From contig CALUUL010000016.1 of NCBI GenBank assembly GCA_944323945.1, forward strand, positions 1 through 34,604: a stretch of 34,604 bases of DNA, written 5' to 3'. Position numbers and translations under genes: made by a program. Origin of the DNA: Candidatus Gastranaerophilales bacterium (GTDB taxonomy: Bacteria > Cyanobacteriota > Vampirovibrionia > Gastranaerophilales > Gastranaerophilaceae). The notes under the pieces were generated by a model. The model was not told the origin of the DNA. It searched no databases and saw nothing but the letters and a program-made list of their open reading frames with translations. Shown piece by piece: positions 1 through 9,002 of the stretch. Position 1 is the stretch's first letter. Every line of letters starts with the position of its first letter.

Positions 1-35
1 AGGACCGCCCGGGAAGATAGCTAGTTGCCGGATTC
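1..35 (+). rRNA. rrf: 5S ribosomal RNA, 3' end only
   Basis: The first 35 bases are far richer in GC than what follows. They read like the last third of a bacterial 5S rRNA: a CCCGGG-type helix, the GGGAAGATAGCTAG loop/helix, then GTTGCCGGATTC, the 3' strand of helix I. The 5' part lies outside the window. An intrinsic terminator follows immediately, as expected at the end of an rRNA operon. The exact 3' end (about 33-36) is estimated, and the missing half prevents a full fold check. Confidence 0.7.
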
Positions 36-43
36 AAGTTTAG

Positions 44-77
44 AGGAGTTAGATGATTTTCATTTAACTCCTTTTTT
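44..77 (+). terminator. rRNA operon terminator
   Basis: A 12-bp stem (45-56 with 60-71, one G-U pair, loop TTT) is followed directly by TTTTTT at 72-77. It lies 9 bases after the estimated end of the 5S rRNA and ahead of the convergent minus-strand gene ending at 86. Confidence 0.85.
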
Positions 78-85
78 AGTTGTTA

Positions 86-736
86 TTATTTATTAATAGT
101 TTCACTGTCTACTTTTAACATTTTTACAACTATATAAAAATAAAACAGAATACAACCTAAGTAATATATCCAAAAGTCATCTACTTTTGATGGTATTTGA
201 GTATTAAAATTAATATATAAAGCTGCAAGGATAAATATAATTATTGAAATTCTGCATATAATTGTATAATTGGAATATTTCTTTGGATTTACGGAAATCT
301 TATTTACTTGTTCTTTATATTTATCAAATTTTGATTGTGATAATTTACTATAATAATTGTCTGCTTTTTTAAATATCGTTTTGATGATAAAAAATAAGCC
401 AATTCCAATTATGAAATATGTTACTAATTCATATATTATATAAAAAGAATTAATGCAATTATAACAATAACTTAAATAATATATCGTAGCCCCAATTATT
501 GAAAAGTATATGTAATCATTTTTAAATGTTTTAAATTTATATAAATATGGTTTGTTTTTTATACAAATTATCCCCCAAATAAATATAAATATACTTAATA
601 TTATAAGATTGATTTTATCTGATAGAACAAAAAATGGAGAATAAGAAATTGCTACTAATATTATATAAATTAATGCAATAAAAATTTGTTTTAAGTTTAT
701 CATCATTTTTTTGTTATTAATTCCTTCTTCTATCAT
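86..736 (-). CDS. hypothetical polytopic membrane protein
   Basis: I do not recognise this 216-residue protein. It has about six hydrophobic segments (roughly residues 13-35, 42-60, 75-95, 98-118, 160-177 and 188-207) separated by short Lys/Asn-rich loops, so an inner-membrane location is likely. A polar stretch near residues 120-155 is the only sizeable soluble part. No catalytic motif is visible. It lies immediately downstream of the rRNA operon on the opposite strand and has no co-directional partner. The start is ambiguous: ATG at 736 has AAAGGA about 17 bases upstream, while a pair of in-frame ATGs eleven codons later has AGAAGGA about 15 bases upstream. Codon composition is extremely A/T-rich. 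Confidence 0.6.
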   Translation of the reverse strand: MIEEGINNKKMMINLKQIFIALIYIILVAISYSPFFVLSDKINLIILSIFIFIWGIICIKNKPYLYKFKTFKNDYIYFSIIGATIYYLSYCYNCINSFYIIYELVTYFIIGIGLFFIIKTIFKKADNYYSKLSQSKFDKYKEQVNKISVNPKKYSNYTIICRISIIIFILAALYINFNTQIPSKVDDFWIYYLGCILFYFYIVVKMLKVDSETINK

Positions 737-981
737 AATTATTATAGATCTTTTCCTTTATTCTTGTCACTCATAAAAATTTCCAGTTTATTTAAAAAAG
801 TAATATTTAGTTTTATTCCCTTTTTTTTTTAGTTTTTTAACTTTCAAGCCATTTGTTACTTTTCTTAATGTGAAAATACATACAAATATTTTATTTTGGA
901 TTAAAATTTAACTTGTTTAATTTTTATTTTAAAACTTCTAGAAAAAGTTATTAAATTTCTTTATTCTTCATTTTATTATTA

Positions 982-990
982 TGTTATAAT
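982..990 (+). promoter_or_regulatory. extended -10 promoter for the radical SAM gene
   Basis: TGTTATAAT is a perfect extended -10 (TG-n-TATAAT). It predicts a start near 997 and a leader of about 22 bases before the ATG at 1019. No convincing -35 is seen, which is common with an extended -10. Confidence 0.4.
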
Positions 991-1018
991 TTTCTTGTTA
1001 TTTGTCTATGGAAATATT

Positions 1019-2476
1019 ATGAAAACAACTTATATTATTGTATATCCCCCTATTTCAAGAGCAGAGAGATATTCTTCTAAGTTTTTGGGTGCGGCTGGTG
1101 GTTCACAAGTTCCTCTTGGGGTTTTATATATTGCTTCGTATTTAGAAAATAAAGGAAATGGAAATTATGATGTTAAGTTTATAGATGCTGAACATCAACA
1201 ATTATCAATTGATGAAACTATTAATATTATTAAAGGGTATGTTACAGAGAATACATATATAGCTCTAACCTCGACATCAGCTTGTTTTAATAGGACCGTA
1301 GAGTTGGCAGAAAAAATAAAGGAAGTTTTTCCAAAAATTAAGATAATACTTGGTGGTGTTCATGTTTCTGCACTACCAGAACATGCTATGTCTTATAATT
1401 GTTTTGATTATGCTGTCATTGGTGAGGGGGAAGTAACAACTCTGGAATTACTTGAAGCTTTAAAGAATAATTCTGATCTTTCTTTAGTTGATGGAATTGT
1501 TTATAGACAAAATGATTCTCTTACTTTTACAAAAAAAAGATGCCCTATAAAAAAGTTGGATGAGTTACCTTTCCCAGCCAGACATTTAGTTAAAGATATT
1601 CATTCTTATGTTCCTACTTTATGTGATTATAGTACTTTACCAGTTACGAATATAATTACATCAAGAGGCTGCCCCGGTTTATGTACGTTTTGTTCGCATT
1701 CTGTGTTTGGAAGAACATATCGAGAACGTTCAGCTAAAAATATTTTTGAAGAAATAAAGGAAGTTATATCTAAATATAAAATTAGAGAAATTCATTTTAA
1801 TGACGATACTTTTCTTTTAAATAAAAGAAGAATATATGATTTATTCAATTTATGTAAAGAGAATAACATCAAGTTTAGTTGGTCTTGTTTCGCTAGGGTT
1901 GATAATGTTGATTATAATTTCTTGAAGTTTTTGAAAGAAAATGGATGTTGGCATATTGCTTTTGGTGTTGAATCGGGTGACCCTCAAGTATTATTGGATA
2001 TAAAAAAAGAAATTTCTTTGGATAAGGTCGAAGAAGTTATAAATTGGTGTCATAAATTAAAAATAAAAACTAAAGGACACTTTATTGTAGGACATCCTAC
2101 TGATACATATGAGTCAATTGAAAGAACAATAAAATTTGCTTTGAAAGTACCTTTTTCTGATGTTGTTGTTACTGTTTCTACTCCTATGCCTGGTTCAGAA
2201 CAATTTGCTGAATTAATTCCTGAGGAAGATAGACTTCGTTTAGATTATTCTAAGTTTAATTCTTGGTTATCAATAGTTGAGCCTAAAGGTATTAGCGGAA
2301 ATGAGGTTCTAAAAAAACAAAAGGAATTTTATAAACGTTTTTATTTAAGACCGTCTGTTATATTCAGATATGGATTAAGTTTGATTTCTTTTGCAGGTCC
2401 AAGGCGTTTTATTACCTTATTTATGAACTTTTTATATCTGATTTTACCAGTTAAAACGCAACAAAAAAGACCTTAA
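1019..2476 (+). CDS. B12-binding-domain radical SAM protein
   Basis: A 485-residue protein in the BchE/cobalamin-dependent radical SAM group. Residues about 30-150 form the Rossmann-like B12-binding-type domain (VPLGVLYIASYLE, then LGGVHVSALPEHA and IGEGEVT), without the DxHxxG histidine motif, as in many relatives. The radical SAM cluster motif CxxxCxxC is C218, C222 and C225. The C-terminal third carries the usual GHPTDTYES segment, and the last ~40 residues are hydrophobic and may touch the membrane. I chose ATG 1019 over the in-frame TTG at 995, because 995 lies before the transcription start predicted by the extended -10. Substrate unknown; lipid or pigment modification and methyl transfer are typical of the group. 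No neighbouring gene gives a pathway clue. The stop codon sits inside the terminator stem. Confidence 0.85.
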   Translation: MKTTYIIVYPPISRAERYSSKFLGAAGGSQVPLGVLYIASYLENKGNGNYDVKFIDAEHQQLSIDETINIIKGYVTENTYIALTSTSACFNRTVELAEKIKEVFPKIKIILGGVHVSALPEHAMSYNCFDYAVIGEGEVTTLELLEALKNNSDLSLVDGIVYRQNDSLTFTKKRCPIKKLDELPFPARHLVKDIHSYVPTLCDYSTLPVTNIITSRGCPGLCTFCSHSVFGRTYRERSAKNIFEEIKEVISKYKIREIHFNDDTFLLNKRRIYDLFNLCKENNIKFSWSCFARVDNVDYNFLKFLKENGCWHIAFGVESGDPQVLLDIKKEISLDKVEEVINWCHKLKIKTKGHFIVGHPTDTYESIERTIKFALKVPFSDVVVTVSTPMPGSEQFAELIPEEDRLRLDYSKFNSWLSIVEPKGISGNEVLKKQKEFYKRFYLRPSVIFRYGLSLISFAGPRRFITLFMNFLYLILPVKTQQKRP

Positions 2477-2494
2477 TTATTCAAGGTCTTTTTT
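2463..2494. terminator. bidirectional terminator between the radical SAM gene and fabF
   Basis: A perfect 12-bp stem, AAAAAAGACCTT paired with AAGGTCTTTTTT, with an 8-base loop. A runs on one side and T runs on the other let it work on both strands. It overlaps the radical SAM stop codon and lies 10 bases from the fabF stop. Confidence 0.88.
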
Positions 2495-2503
2495 ATCTAT
2501 AAC

Positions 2504-3757
2504 TTATTTATCATATTTTTCAAACATTAATACTGCATTATGTCCGCCAAAACCAAATGAGTTAGATAATGCAACTTTTACATCTTTTGCTTTTGCTTTA
2601 TTTGCTACATAGTCTAAATCTGCTACTTCTGGGTCTAATTTTACAATATTAATTGTAGGAGGTACTATTCCTTCTGTTATTGTTTTTACTGCAACAATTG
2701 CTTCTGCACTTCCTGCTGCGCCAAGCATGTGTCCTGTCATTGATTTTGTTGAACTTACACATAGTTTTTTGTTTTTATTTCTGTCTCCAAAAATTCTTGC
2801 TACTGTGTTTGATTCTGCAATATCCCCAAGGTGAGTGCTTGTTCCGTGCATATTTATATAGTCAACATCTTCTGGTGTTTTGTTTCCTTCTTTTAGGCAG
2901 TTTCTTATGGCTAGTTCAGCTCCTCTTCCTTCAGGGTCAGGTGCTACCATATCATATGCGTCTGAACTTTGTCCGTATGCGGTTAGTTCCGCATATATTC
3001 TTGCTCCACGTGCTATTGCGTGTTCTCTTTCTTCAAGTATTAGAACCGCACCACCTTCAGATAGAACAAATCCATCTCTTTCTGCATCATATGGTCTTGA
3101 AACTTCTTCTGCCGGTCTTGTACTTTTTGATAGAGTTCTTGCACTTGTAAATGCACCTATACCAAAGTCACATACACTTGATTCAGCTCCGCCTGCAAAC
3201 ATTATATCTGCATCACCATATTGGATTGTTCTAAATGAATCTCCAACAGAGTGTGCACCTGTTGCACATGCTGATAATACTGCTTTACTTGGACCTCTTA
3301 GTCCATATTTTATTGAAACTTTTCCTGATGCCATATTCGCTATCATCATTGGAACTGTAAATGGTGAACATTTATGGAAGCCTCTTGCCATCATATCTTT
3401 ATAACCTGTTGTTACTACAACAAGCCCGCCTGCTGCGGTTGATACTATCGTTCCTATTCTTGTTTTATCTTCTTTTTCTAAGTCCAATCCTGAATCTCTA
3501 AAAGCTTCTTCTGCTGCTATTAATGCATATATTATACTTTTATCAAGTCTTTTTGCTTCTTTGGGGTCTACATATTCATCTATATTTAAATCTAAAGGAA
3601 CTTGACCTGCTACTTTTACCAAGTGTTTATCTTTATCCAAATTATGCTCTTTTATTCCGCTTATTCCGGCTTTTAGGTTGTTCCATAATGTATTTACACC
3701 TATGCCATATGGTGTTACACATCCCATACCTGTTACTACTACACGTCTCTTTGACAT
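2504..3757 (-). CDS. fabF: beta-ketoacyl-ACP synthase II
   Basis: FabF (KAS II) condenses malonyl-ACP with acyl-ACP in fatty-acid elongation in the cytoplasm. The 417-residue length is normal for the family. The catalytic triad is visible: C164 in SACATGAHS, H304 in NMHGTSTHLGD and H343 in KSMTGHMLGAAG, with K338 nearby and the C-terminal NSFGFGGHN. I start at ATG 3757. An in-frame TTG at 3769 would make the perfect GGAGG Shine-Dalgarno part of the coding region, so it is rejected. acpP and fabG, common neighbours, are not here; the upstream co-directional gene is the GH38 mannosidase about 110 bases away. Confidence 0.97.
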   Translation of the reverse strand: MSKRRVVVTGMGCVTPYGIGVNTLWNNLKAGISGIKEHNLDKDKHLVKVAGQVPLDLNIDEYVDPKEAKRLDKSIIYALIAAEEAFRDSGLDLEKEDKTRIGTIVSTAAGGLVVVTTGYKDMMARGFHKCSPFTVPMMIANMASGKVSIKYGLRGPSKAVLSACATGAHSVGDSFRTIQYGDADIMFAGGAESSVCDFGIGAFTSARTLSKSTRPAEEVSRPYDAERDGFVLSEGGAVLILEEREHAIARGARIYAELTAYGQSSDAYDMVAPDPEGRGAELAIRNCLKEGNKTPEDVDYINMHGTSTHLGDIAESNTVARIFGDRNKNKKLCVSSTKSMTGHMLGAAGSAEAIVAVKTITEGIVPPTINIVKLDPEVADLDYVANKAKAKDVKVALSNSFGFGGHNAVLMFEKYDK

Positions 3758-3866
3758 TTTTACCTCCAAAAGCAGAAAAAATTACTCTTATTTTTCTGTA
3801 ACTATATTAATTTCAAACTGAACTTATCTTTGATATTATCTTGAAAACGCTTCAAAATCAATATTT

Positions 3867-6191
3867 TTAATCTTTTATTACAATATTCTTAATTTCTTTT
3901 GCTGTTGTATTATATGTTCTTATTTTCAAATTATCATTGTCGTTTGATATTGAATATATTAAATCTTTTGTTTTTATGTCAAATTTCTTATTTTTTAGAT
4001 TACTAAATAATGTAACATATGCAGAATAAAATTCTTCAGTTAATCTGAACAAGTCTTTTTCTTCATTTGTAAATGCAATTGCAAAATTTGCTTTATTTTG
4101 TCCTATACATTGTAGTTTAGGCGTTTTTATCGGTGGACCTGCAGGGGTTCCTCTTGTTGGATTTATTGGATTCGATATAATGCCTGTTGCTCTTAAAAGA
4201 GTTAAATTTATCGTTTGTTTATTTATTTCGTATTCGCAATTACCTTTTGTTATTAATGCAAAATTTTGTGCTGACATAAATCTTTGCATTGGTGATGTAT
4301 TATATTTTAGTTCTTTTCCTTTGGGCACCGGAATATATTTATATATATCATAGTCTGCATTAAAATTGCGTTCTACTGTTCCAAATAAATCTTCATTAAT
4401 TGTTTTTGTAATTTTATTTTTTAAATTAAATCCTATTTGAAGAATGTGATCTTTACTTTTATTTTCCCAATTAATTTCAAATTCTGCGAATTCACTTTGA
4501 TTATAAAGCGTTATCAATATATCAAGTTTATGTTTTTTGGTTGTTTTATTTCGACCTTTTAAGTTTGAATTTATAGGAATATTTATTGTATAGCTTAATT
4601 TTATAATTGCTCTTTGTTGATTTGATTCTTTAACTTCATATTTATTTAATATTGCATTAATTGGAGTATCATTTTTTAATGCTCCAAAATTGTAGCTATC
4701 ACCAATATCTGCTCTATCTGAAATTGTTATTATATTTCTATATTCTTCATTTCTTTTCTTATCTGTTATATTTATTTCATTGTTTTTTACTTCTATTTCT
4801 ATGTATTTGTTTTCTATAGAGTTTTTTGTTGTTTTTATGTATTTTTCATTGCAGATATTTTCTTTTTTTATCTGAGTTAGTGAAAATGAGTCAATATCTT
4901 TTACATCTATAAGATATTCATTTATGTCTGTAATATCCTCAGTTACTGGAATTTCTTGAATATTATAAAGTTTATTATCCGTAAAACCTTTTTGAGATGA
5001 TATTTTTATTGCATTCATCCATTTTGGAAGTTTTTGTTCTGTTCGGATTTTTATTTTGCCGGAGTAGTTAAAATTTGAAAGATTTATAACAGCAAGAGGA
5101 GCATTATTTTGTGATAAATCTCTAATTGTTCTTTTTATTATTCCGTTTGATATAGTATCTGTTTTCTTAAATCTGGTTAACATTTCATCGTGCACTTCAT
5201 CTATACTGCATCCGTATATTGAATCGTGTGCGTGATTTTTTATTAAGGTTTTATATGCTTGATTAATTTCATTTTGTTTTGATTTTGTTCCTAAATAAAA
5301 ATGACTTAATGCTTGTAATGGTTCTGCTATTCTGCTTAATAACCATTGTGAATGTGCATTTGCTTGTTTTATATATATTCTTGAGGAATATACACCAGGT
5401 AGTATAAAATTAAGTTCATTGTTTAGAAATTCGCCATTTACTTTTGTTCTTGATTTGATTTTTTCAAAATATTCAAAAGGAGTTTTAATTTCTATTTTAT
5501 AGTCTTTATATATTTTATTTAAATCTTCAATTTGTTTTTTTAAGTTTTTTGCAATAGCTAAATGATCGGCTCCAATTGGTAAAAGTATATAATCTTTGCT
5601 TTTTTGTGCAATTTTATCAATATATTTTTTTAGTGCTTCTGATTTTTTCTCTATGGGCAAAGAAGTATTTAAGAAATCTTGGAAATAACCTTGTATAAGG
5701 TATGTTGTTTTTATATCTTGCCAATTGATATCAGCAGGAAGACTTCCTAATCCTCTCCATAAACATGCTTTATCTATATTGTATGCTTTTAATATGCTTG
5801 GAATACATTGACTGTGACCGAATGTATCTGATAAATATCCTATAAATTCAGTTTCTCCGAGTTCTTTTGATTTTGATAAGCCAAGTTCTAAATTTCTGCA
5901 TAATAATTCACCTGAAACTAAAAAACTATCAGATGAACAGTAAAATGGACCTATTCTTAATTTCTTTTGCTTAATTAATTCTTTTATTTTTGCAAGTTTC
6001 TCTGGATAAATTTCCAAATAATCTTCTAATGCAGCAGTTTGACCGTCAAAATAAAAATATGGCAGTTCTTCTGTTTCTAAATTTTTTAATACTTCATCAA
6101 AAACTTCAATGAGTCTTAGTCTGAATTCTTCGAATTCTCTGTACCACTCTCTGTCCCAATGAGTATGAACATAAGCTATTACTTTTTTCAT
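3867..6191 (-). CDS. GH38 family alpha-mannosidase-like glycoside hydrolase
   Basis: A 774-residue zinc-dependent retaining glycosidase of family GH38. The N-terminal catalytic domain has the HTHWDREW metal motif (H9, H11, D13), the nucleophile D122 in SDTFGHSQ, and NHAHDSIYGCSIDEVH (H320, H322, D323, with D331/H334). The C-terminal ~400 residues are the expected beta-sandwich region. There is no signal peptide, so it is probably cytoplasmic and would act on imported mannosides or on 2-O-alpha-mannosylglycerate-type compounds; the true substrate cannot be read from sequence. No Shine-Dalgarno precedes ATG 6191. Instead a good sigma-70 promoter ends about 6 bases upstream, which suggests a leaderless mRNA. 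fabF follows in the same direction. Confidence 0.9.
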   Translation of the reverse strand: MKKVIAYVHTHWDREWYREFEEFRLRLIEVFDEVLKNLETEELPYFYFDGQTAALEDYLEIYPEKLAKIKELIKQKKLRIGPFYCSSDSFLVSGELLCRNLELGLSKSKELGETEFIGYLSDTFGHSQCIPSILKAYNIDKACLWRGLGSLPADINWQDIKTTYLIQGYFQDFLNTSLPIEKKSEALKKYIDKIAQKSKDYILLPIGADHLAIAKNLKKQIEDLNKIYKDYKIEIKTPFEYFEKIKSRTKVNGEFLNNELNFILPGVYSSRIYIKQANAHSQWLLSRIAEPLQALSHFYLGTKSKQNEINQAYKTLIKNHAHDSIYGCSIDEVHDEMLTRFKKTDTISNGIIKRTIRDLSQNNAPLAVINLSNFNYSGKIKIRTEQKLPKWMNAIKISSQKGFTDNKLYNIQEIPVTEDITDINEYLIDVKDIDSFSLTQIKKENICNEKYIKTTKNSIENKYIEIEVKNNEINITDKKRNEEYRNIITISDRADIGDSYNFGALKNDTPINAILNKYEVKESNQQRAIIKLSYTINIPINSNLKGRNKTTKKHKLDILITLYNQSEFAEFEINWENKSKDHILQIGFNLKNKITKTINEDLFGTVERNFNADYDIYKYIPVPKGKELKYNTSPMQRFMSAQNFALITKGNCEYEINKQTINLTLLRATGIISNPINPTRGTPAGPPIKTPKLQCIGQNKANFAIAFTNEEKDLFRLTEEFYSAYVTLFSNLKNKKFDIKTKDLIYSISNDNDNLKIRTYNTTAKEIKNIVIKD

Positions 6192-6197
6192 AACCTG

Positions 6198-6226
6198 ATT
6201 CTAATATTTTTTTTATAAGTTTTCAA
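6198..6226 (-). promoter_or_regulatory. sigma-70 promoter for the GH38 gene, possibly leaderless
   Basis: On the minus strand TTGAAA (6226-6221), a 17-base spacer and TAGAAT (6203-6198) match the consensus at 5/6 and 5/6. The predicted transcription start falls at or next to the A of the ATG at 6191. It lies wholly in the 39-base gap after the metallopeptidase gene. Confidence 0.45.
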
Positions 6227-6230
6227 GATT

Positions 6231-7067
6231 TTACATTTCTTTTTTCTTGAAAATTTCAAATAAATCTTTCATTTCTTTATAGTAACCAGATTGTAAAAGT
6301 TCATTGAATTTTTTTGTTGTTATGGGCGCAATTGTTGAAATTGTTTCAGGTGTTGAAAAATAACCTTGTACATATCTTGCAAATAATTCGGTTGGTCTTT
6401 CATAATATTTATTTAATTTATTTATTCTTCTTGTAATTTTGGATTGTTTCCGTTTAAGAGAACAAAGTCTTATGTATAATCTAAATGCGTAAGGCACCTC
6501 CGGAAAATCGTTATCTATATTTTTTACTGTCAGAATCCGTTCTTTTTTAAAGAAAAAACCTTGCATTAGTTTTATTGCGTCATATTTTACAAGATATTTT
6601 GCTTCTGAGTTCTTTATGTATTTTTCAAATTCATTAAATTTTTTGGAACGTTGAAAATTTGGGTACTCTCTTTGTATAGCATTCTGCATACTTTTTATGG
6701 TTTTTGAAGCTTCTTCTTTAGCATTTAGAAATATTTGAAGTCTTGAATTTTTATCAATTAACTTTGTTACATTTATCAATTCTTCTTTTATTTCTGTTAT
6801 ATCTGATGTTTTGAAGAGTGTTTCTAAACTGCCGCCATTTTCTATAAAATCTTTATCTATTTTATAGTGTATATGGTGAGCAAATTCATGTACTAAAACT
6901 TCTATTGCCCTTTCTTCATCAATACCTTTAGCAACATCAATTCTGTTTTTTTGGTACAGTCCTTGATTCCCTCTTGCTTTTGTATTTGTTCGGACTTCTA
7001 TATTTAATGAGGTTAAAAATGCAATAAGATTCCTTTTGGTTAATGGCTTTGATTTGTCATAGCTCAT
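6231..7067 (-). CDS. zincin-like metallopeptidase, function unknown
   Basis: A 278-residue soluble protein with a zinc-peptidase signature. VLVHEFAHHIHYKI gives HEFAH (H60, E61, H64), and a downstream RPTELFARYVQGYF supplies a likely third ligand (E227), the arrangement seen in gluzincin-type peptidases of the ImmA/IrrE-like kind. The middle is Lys/Glu-rich and helical. No signal peptide, membrane segment or helix-turn-helix domain is seen, so it is not a classical ImmA/repressor pair member, and no repressor gene lies nearby. It sits between cutA (about 60 bases upstream) and the GH38 gene (39 bases downstream, with its own promoter). The specific role is unknown. Confidence 0.75.
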   Translation of the reverse strand: MSYDKSKPLTKRNLIAFLTSLNIEVRTNTKARGNQGLYQKNRIDVAKGIDEERAIEVLVHEFAHHIHYKIDKDFIENGGSLETLFKTSDITEIKEELINVTKLIDKNSRLQIFLNAKEEASKTIKSMQNAIQREYPNFQRSKKFNEFEKYIKNSEAKYLVKYDAIKLMQGFFFKKERILTVKNIDNDFPEVPYAFRLYIRLCSLKRKQSKITRRINKLNKYYERPTELFARYVQGYFSTPETISTIAPITTKKFNELLQSGYYKEMKDLFEIFKKKEM

Positions 7068-7126
7068 TTTTACAGTATATTCTGGCTCTTTTTCTTTTCT
7101 TAAAAAGTTAAAAATGATCCTCTCCT

Positions 7127-7441
7127 TTATTTTGTTTGCTCATTTACCCAAGATAAATATTCTCTGCTTCCATTATTTATAGGAATACATATGATTTCAG
7201 GAGTATCGTATGTATGAAGTTTCTTTATTTCAAGTTCAACTTCATTAAATAATTCTTTTTTTGTTTTTATAACCATTAGACATTCTTCATCACAGCACAA
7301 TTCATTTTTCCATTCATATACTGATGTAATTGAGGAAACAATATTACAGCATGCAATTAATTTGCGTTCTACGAGATTTTTTGCTATAAAAATAGCTTCT
7401 TCTTTATTCTTTGTAGTGCAATTTATTATACAGTATGTCAT
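7127..7441 (-). CDS. cutA: divalent-cation tolerance protein CutA
   Basis: A 104-residue protein of the small trimeric CutA1 family. Family hallmarks are visible: an N-terminal strand followed by AIFIAKNLVERKLIACCNI, the central VYEWKNEL segment, LMVIKTKKELF, and the C-terminal HTYDTPEIICIPI with SREYLSWV. It carries more cysteines than usual (paired Cys near residues 31-32 and 49-50). The family was linked to copper tolerance but its biochemical role is unsettled. Its ATG directly abuts the stop of the upstream FAD-oxidase gene (TAAATG), so the two are translationally coupled. Confidence 0.95.
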   Translation of the reverse strand: MTYCIINCTTKNKEEAIFIAKNLVERKLIACCNIVSSITSVYEWKNELCCDEECLMVIKTKKELFNEVELEIKKLHTYDTPEIICIPINNGSREYLSWVNEQTK

Positions 7442-8842
7442 TTAGAATATCTTTCCGGGATTTAGTATGTTTTTAGGGTCAAATAATTTTTTTATCTTTT
7501 TCATATATTCTAAATTATTAGGGTCTAGTGCTTTAGCTATAAATTCTGATTTCTCACAACCAATACCGTGTTCACCTGATAATCTTCCCTGTAGTGAAAG
7601 CGCAAGTTCAAATAACTCTGTTTTTGCTCTGTCAAAATTATAACGTTCAACGGGATTTCTTAAATCAAGTGCTATATTAGGGTGAATATTACCGTCTCCT
7701 ATATGCCCCATTATACAGGTTTTTAATTCATATTTCTTACATATTCCCCATATCCCCTTTACTAAAGGAACAATATTTTCTCTTGGTACAACAACATCTT
7801 CTGTTAATACATTTGGGGCAAGTTTTGCTGTAGCACCAAATGATGAACGGCGTGAAATCCATATTCTTTCTTCTTCTTCCTTCGTTGATGCGGTCTGTAT
7901 ATATGATGAATTATTTCTGTTACAAATTTCTATTATTTTATTATATTGACTGTCTAGAATTTCTTTAAATCCATCTATTTCAATTAATAAAGCTGCGGTT
8001 TTATCTGTTTTTAGATTGCAAGGATAAAAACTTTCTATGGTTTTCAACGTGTTATTGTCCATTAAATCAATAACTGACGGAGTTATTAGATTTGAAATTA
8101 TATCGTTAACGGTTTTTGATGTATCTTCTAATGTATCAAAATATGCTAACATTACTCTTTTTGCTTCCGGTTTTGGTATTAATCTTATGGTTGCTTGGGT
8201 TATTATACCTAATGTTCCTTCTGAACCTACAAATAACTGTGTCATATTATAACCGGTTACATCTTTTGAACAAGATGAACCTGTATGCATTATTGTCCCG
8301 TCTGAAAGTACTACTTCTAAATCTATAACAAAATCCTTTGTTGATCCGTACTTAAAAGTATGAGGTCCTCCAGAGGATAGACCTATGCTCCCTCCGATCA
8401 TTGAAACTTTTAAATTAGATGGATCAGGCGGGTAAAAAAGATCTAGTTTTTCTACTTCTTTTTGTAAATCTTCAATAACAACTCCGGGTTCTACTTTGCA
8501 GATTAAATTGTCTTTACTGATTTCTAGAATCTTATTCATCTTTGCAAAATCTATTATTATTCCGCCTTTTTTCGGTAAACAAGCTCCGCAAAGATTTGTT
8601 CCTGCTGCTCTTGCTATAACAGGTTTCGATTTTGAATAAGCATATTTTATTATTCTACTTACTTGTTGTACATTTTCAACAAAAACAACAACTTCGGCTA
8701 TTTCATTTGGATTTGTTATGTTTGTAGAATCTGTTGAATATGTCAGAAGTTCCTCATAATCAGATAAAACATTCCCTCTACCGACTATATTCTCCATAGT
8801 CCTAATCGTATTATTTGTTAATTTGATTAATGTATTTAGCAT
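7442..8842 (-). CDS. FAD-linked oxidase, GlcD/D-lactate dehydrogenase type
   Basis: A 466-residue member of the vanillyl-alcohol-oxidase-fold FAD flavoproteins (GlcD, Dld, D-2-hydroxyglutarate dehydrogenase group). The PP-loop region VIARAAGTNLCGACLP, the segment around SMIGGSIGLSSGGPHTFKYG and FVGSEGTLGIITQ mark the FAD_binding_4 domain. The C-terminal half has HIGDGNIHPNIALD and GRLSGEHGIG, typical of 2-hydroxyacid oxidation with active-site His. The likely reaction is D-lactate or glycolate oxidation feeding electrons to an unknown carrier. GlcE/GlcF partners are not in the window. I start at ATG 8842; an in-frame TTG at 8860 lies within the upstream GGAG-containing region. Confidence 0.92.
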   Translation of the reverse strand: MLNTLIKLTNNTIRTMENIVGRGNVLSDYEELLTYSTDSTNITNPNEIAEVVVFVENVQQVSRIIKYAYSKSKPVIARAAGTNLCGACLPKKGGIIIDFAKMNKILEISKDNLICKVEPGVVIEDLQKEVEKLDLFYPPDPSNLKVSMIGGSIGLSSGGPHTFKYGSTKDFVIDLEVVLSDGTIMHTGSSCSKDVTGYNMTQLFVGSEGTLGIITQATIRLIPKPEAKRVMLAYFDTLEDTSKTVNDIISNLITPSVIDLMDNNTLKTIESFYPCNLKTDKTAALLIEIDGFKEILDSQYNKIIEICNRNNSSYIQTASTKEEEERIWISRRSSFGATAKLAPNVLTEDVVVPRENIVPLVKGIWGICKKYELKTCIMGHIGDGNIHPNIALDLRNPVERYNFDRAKTELFELALSLQGRLSGEHGIGCEKSEFIAKALDPNNLEYMKKIKKLFDPKNILNPGKIF

Positions 8843-8868
8843 AATTAAATTGTACTCCAAAATAAATT

Positions 8869-8877
8869 TTTATAACA
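8869..8877 (-). promoter_or_regulatory. extended -10 promoter for the FAD oxidase-cutA operon
   Basis: On the minus strand TGTTATAAA is an extended -10 (TG-n-TATAAA), about 27 bases upstream of the ATG. No strong -35 is seen. Confidence 0.35.
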
Positions 8878-9002
8878 ATCTTTTGTACTTAATTTGAAGT
8901 TATAATAAATGTTTTAATTGATAAAACAGCCTGCTTAATTACTAATGTAGTTTATATCAAATAATTGTTTAATTATATTTGTAAGAGAGGTTGTGTTACA
9001 TT

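Noticed and set aside
3770..3800. Hairpin CAGAAAAA...TTTTTCTG upstream of fabF as a regulatory element
   Set aside because: The stem is nearly all A-T with a bulge and is within what AT-rich sequence yields by chance.
2680..3801. Open frames on the plus strand opposite fabF
   Set aside because: They are antisense shadows of a well-supported fabF gene, with no ribosome-binding sites and implausible composition.
6231..7067. ImmA/IrrE-type regulator of a mobile element
   Set aside because: HEFAH alone is shared by many zincins; no helix-turn-helix repressor, integrase or other mobile-element gene is nearby.
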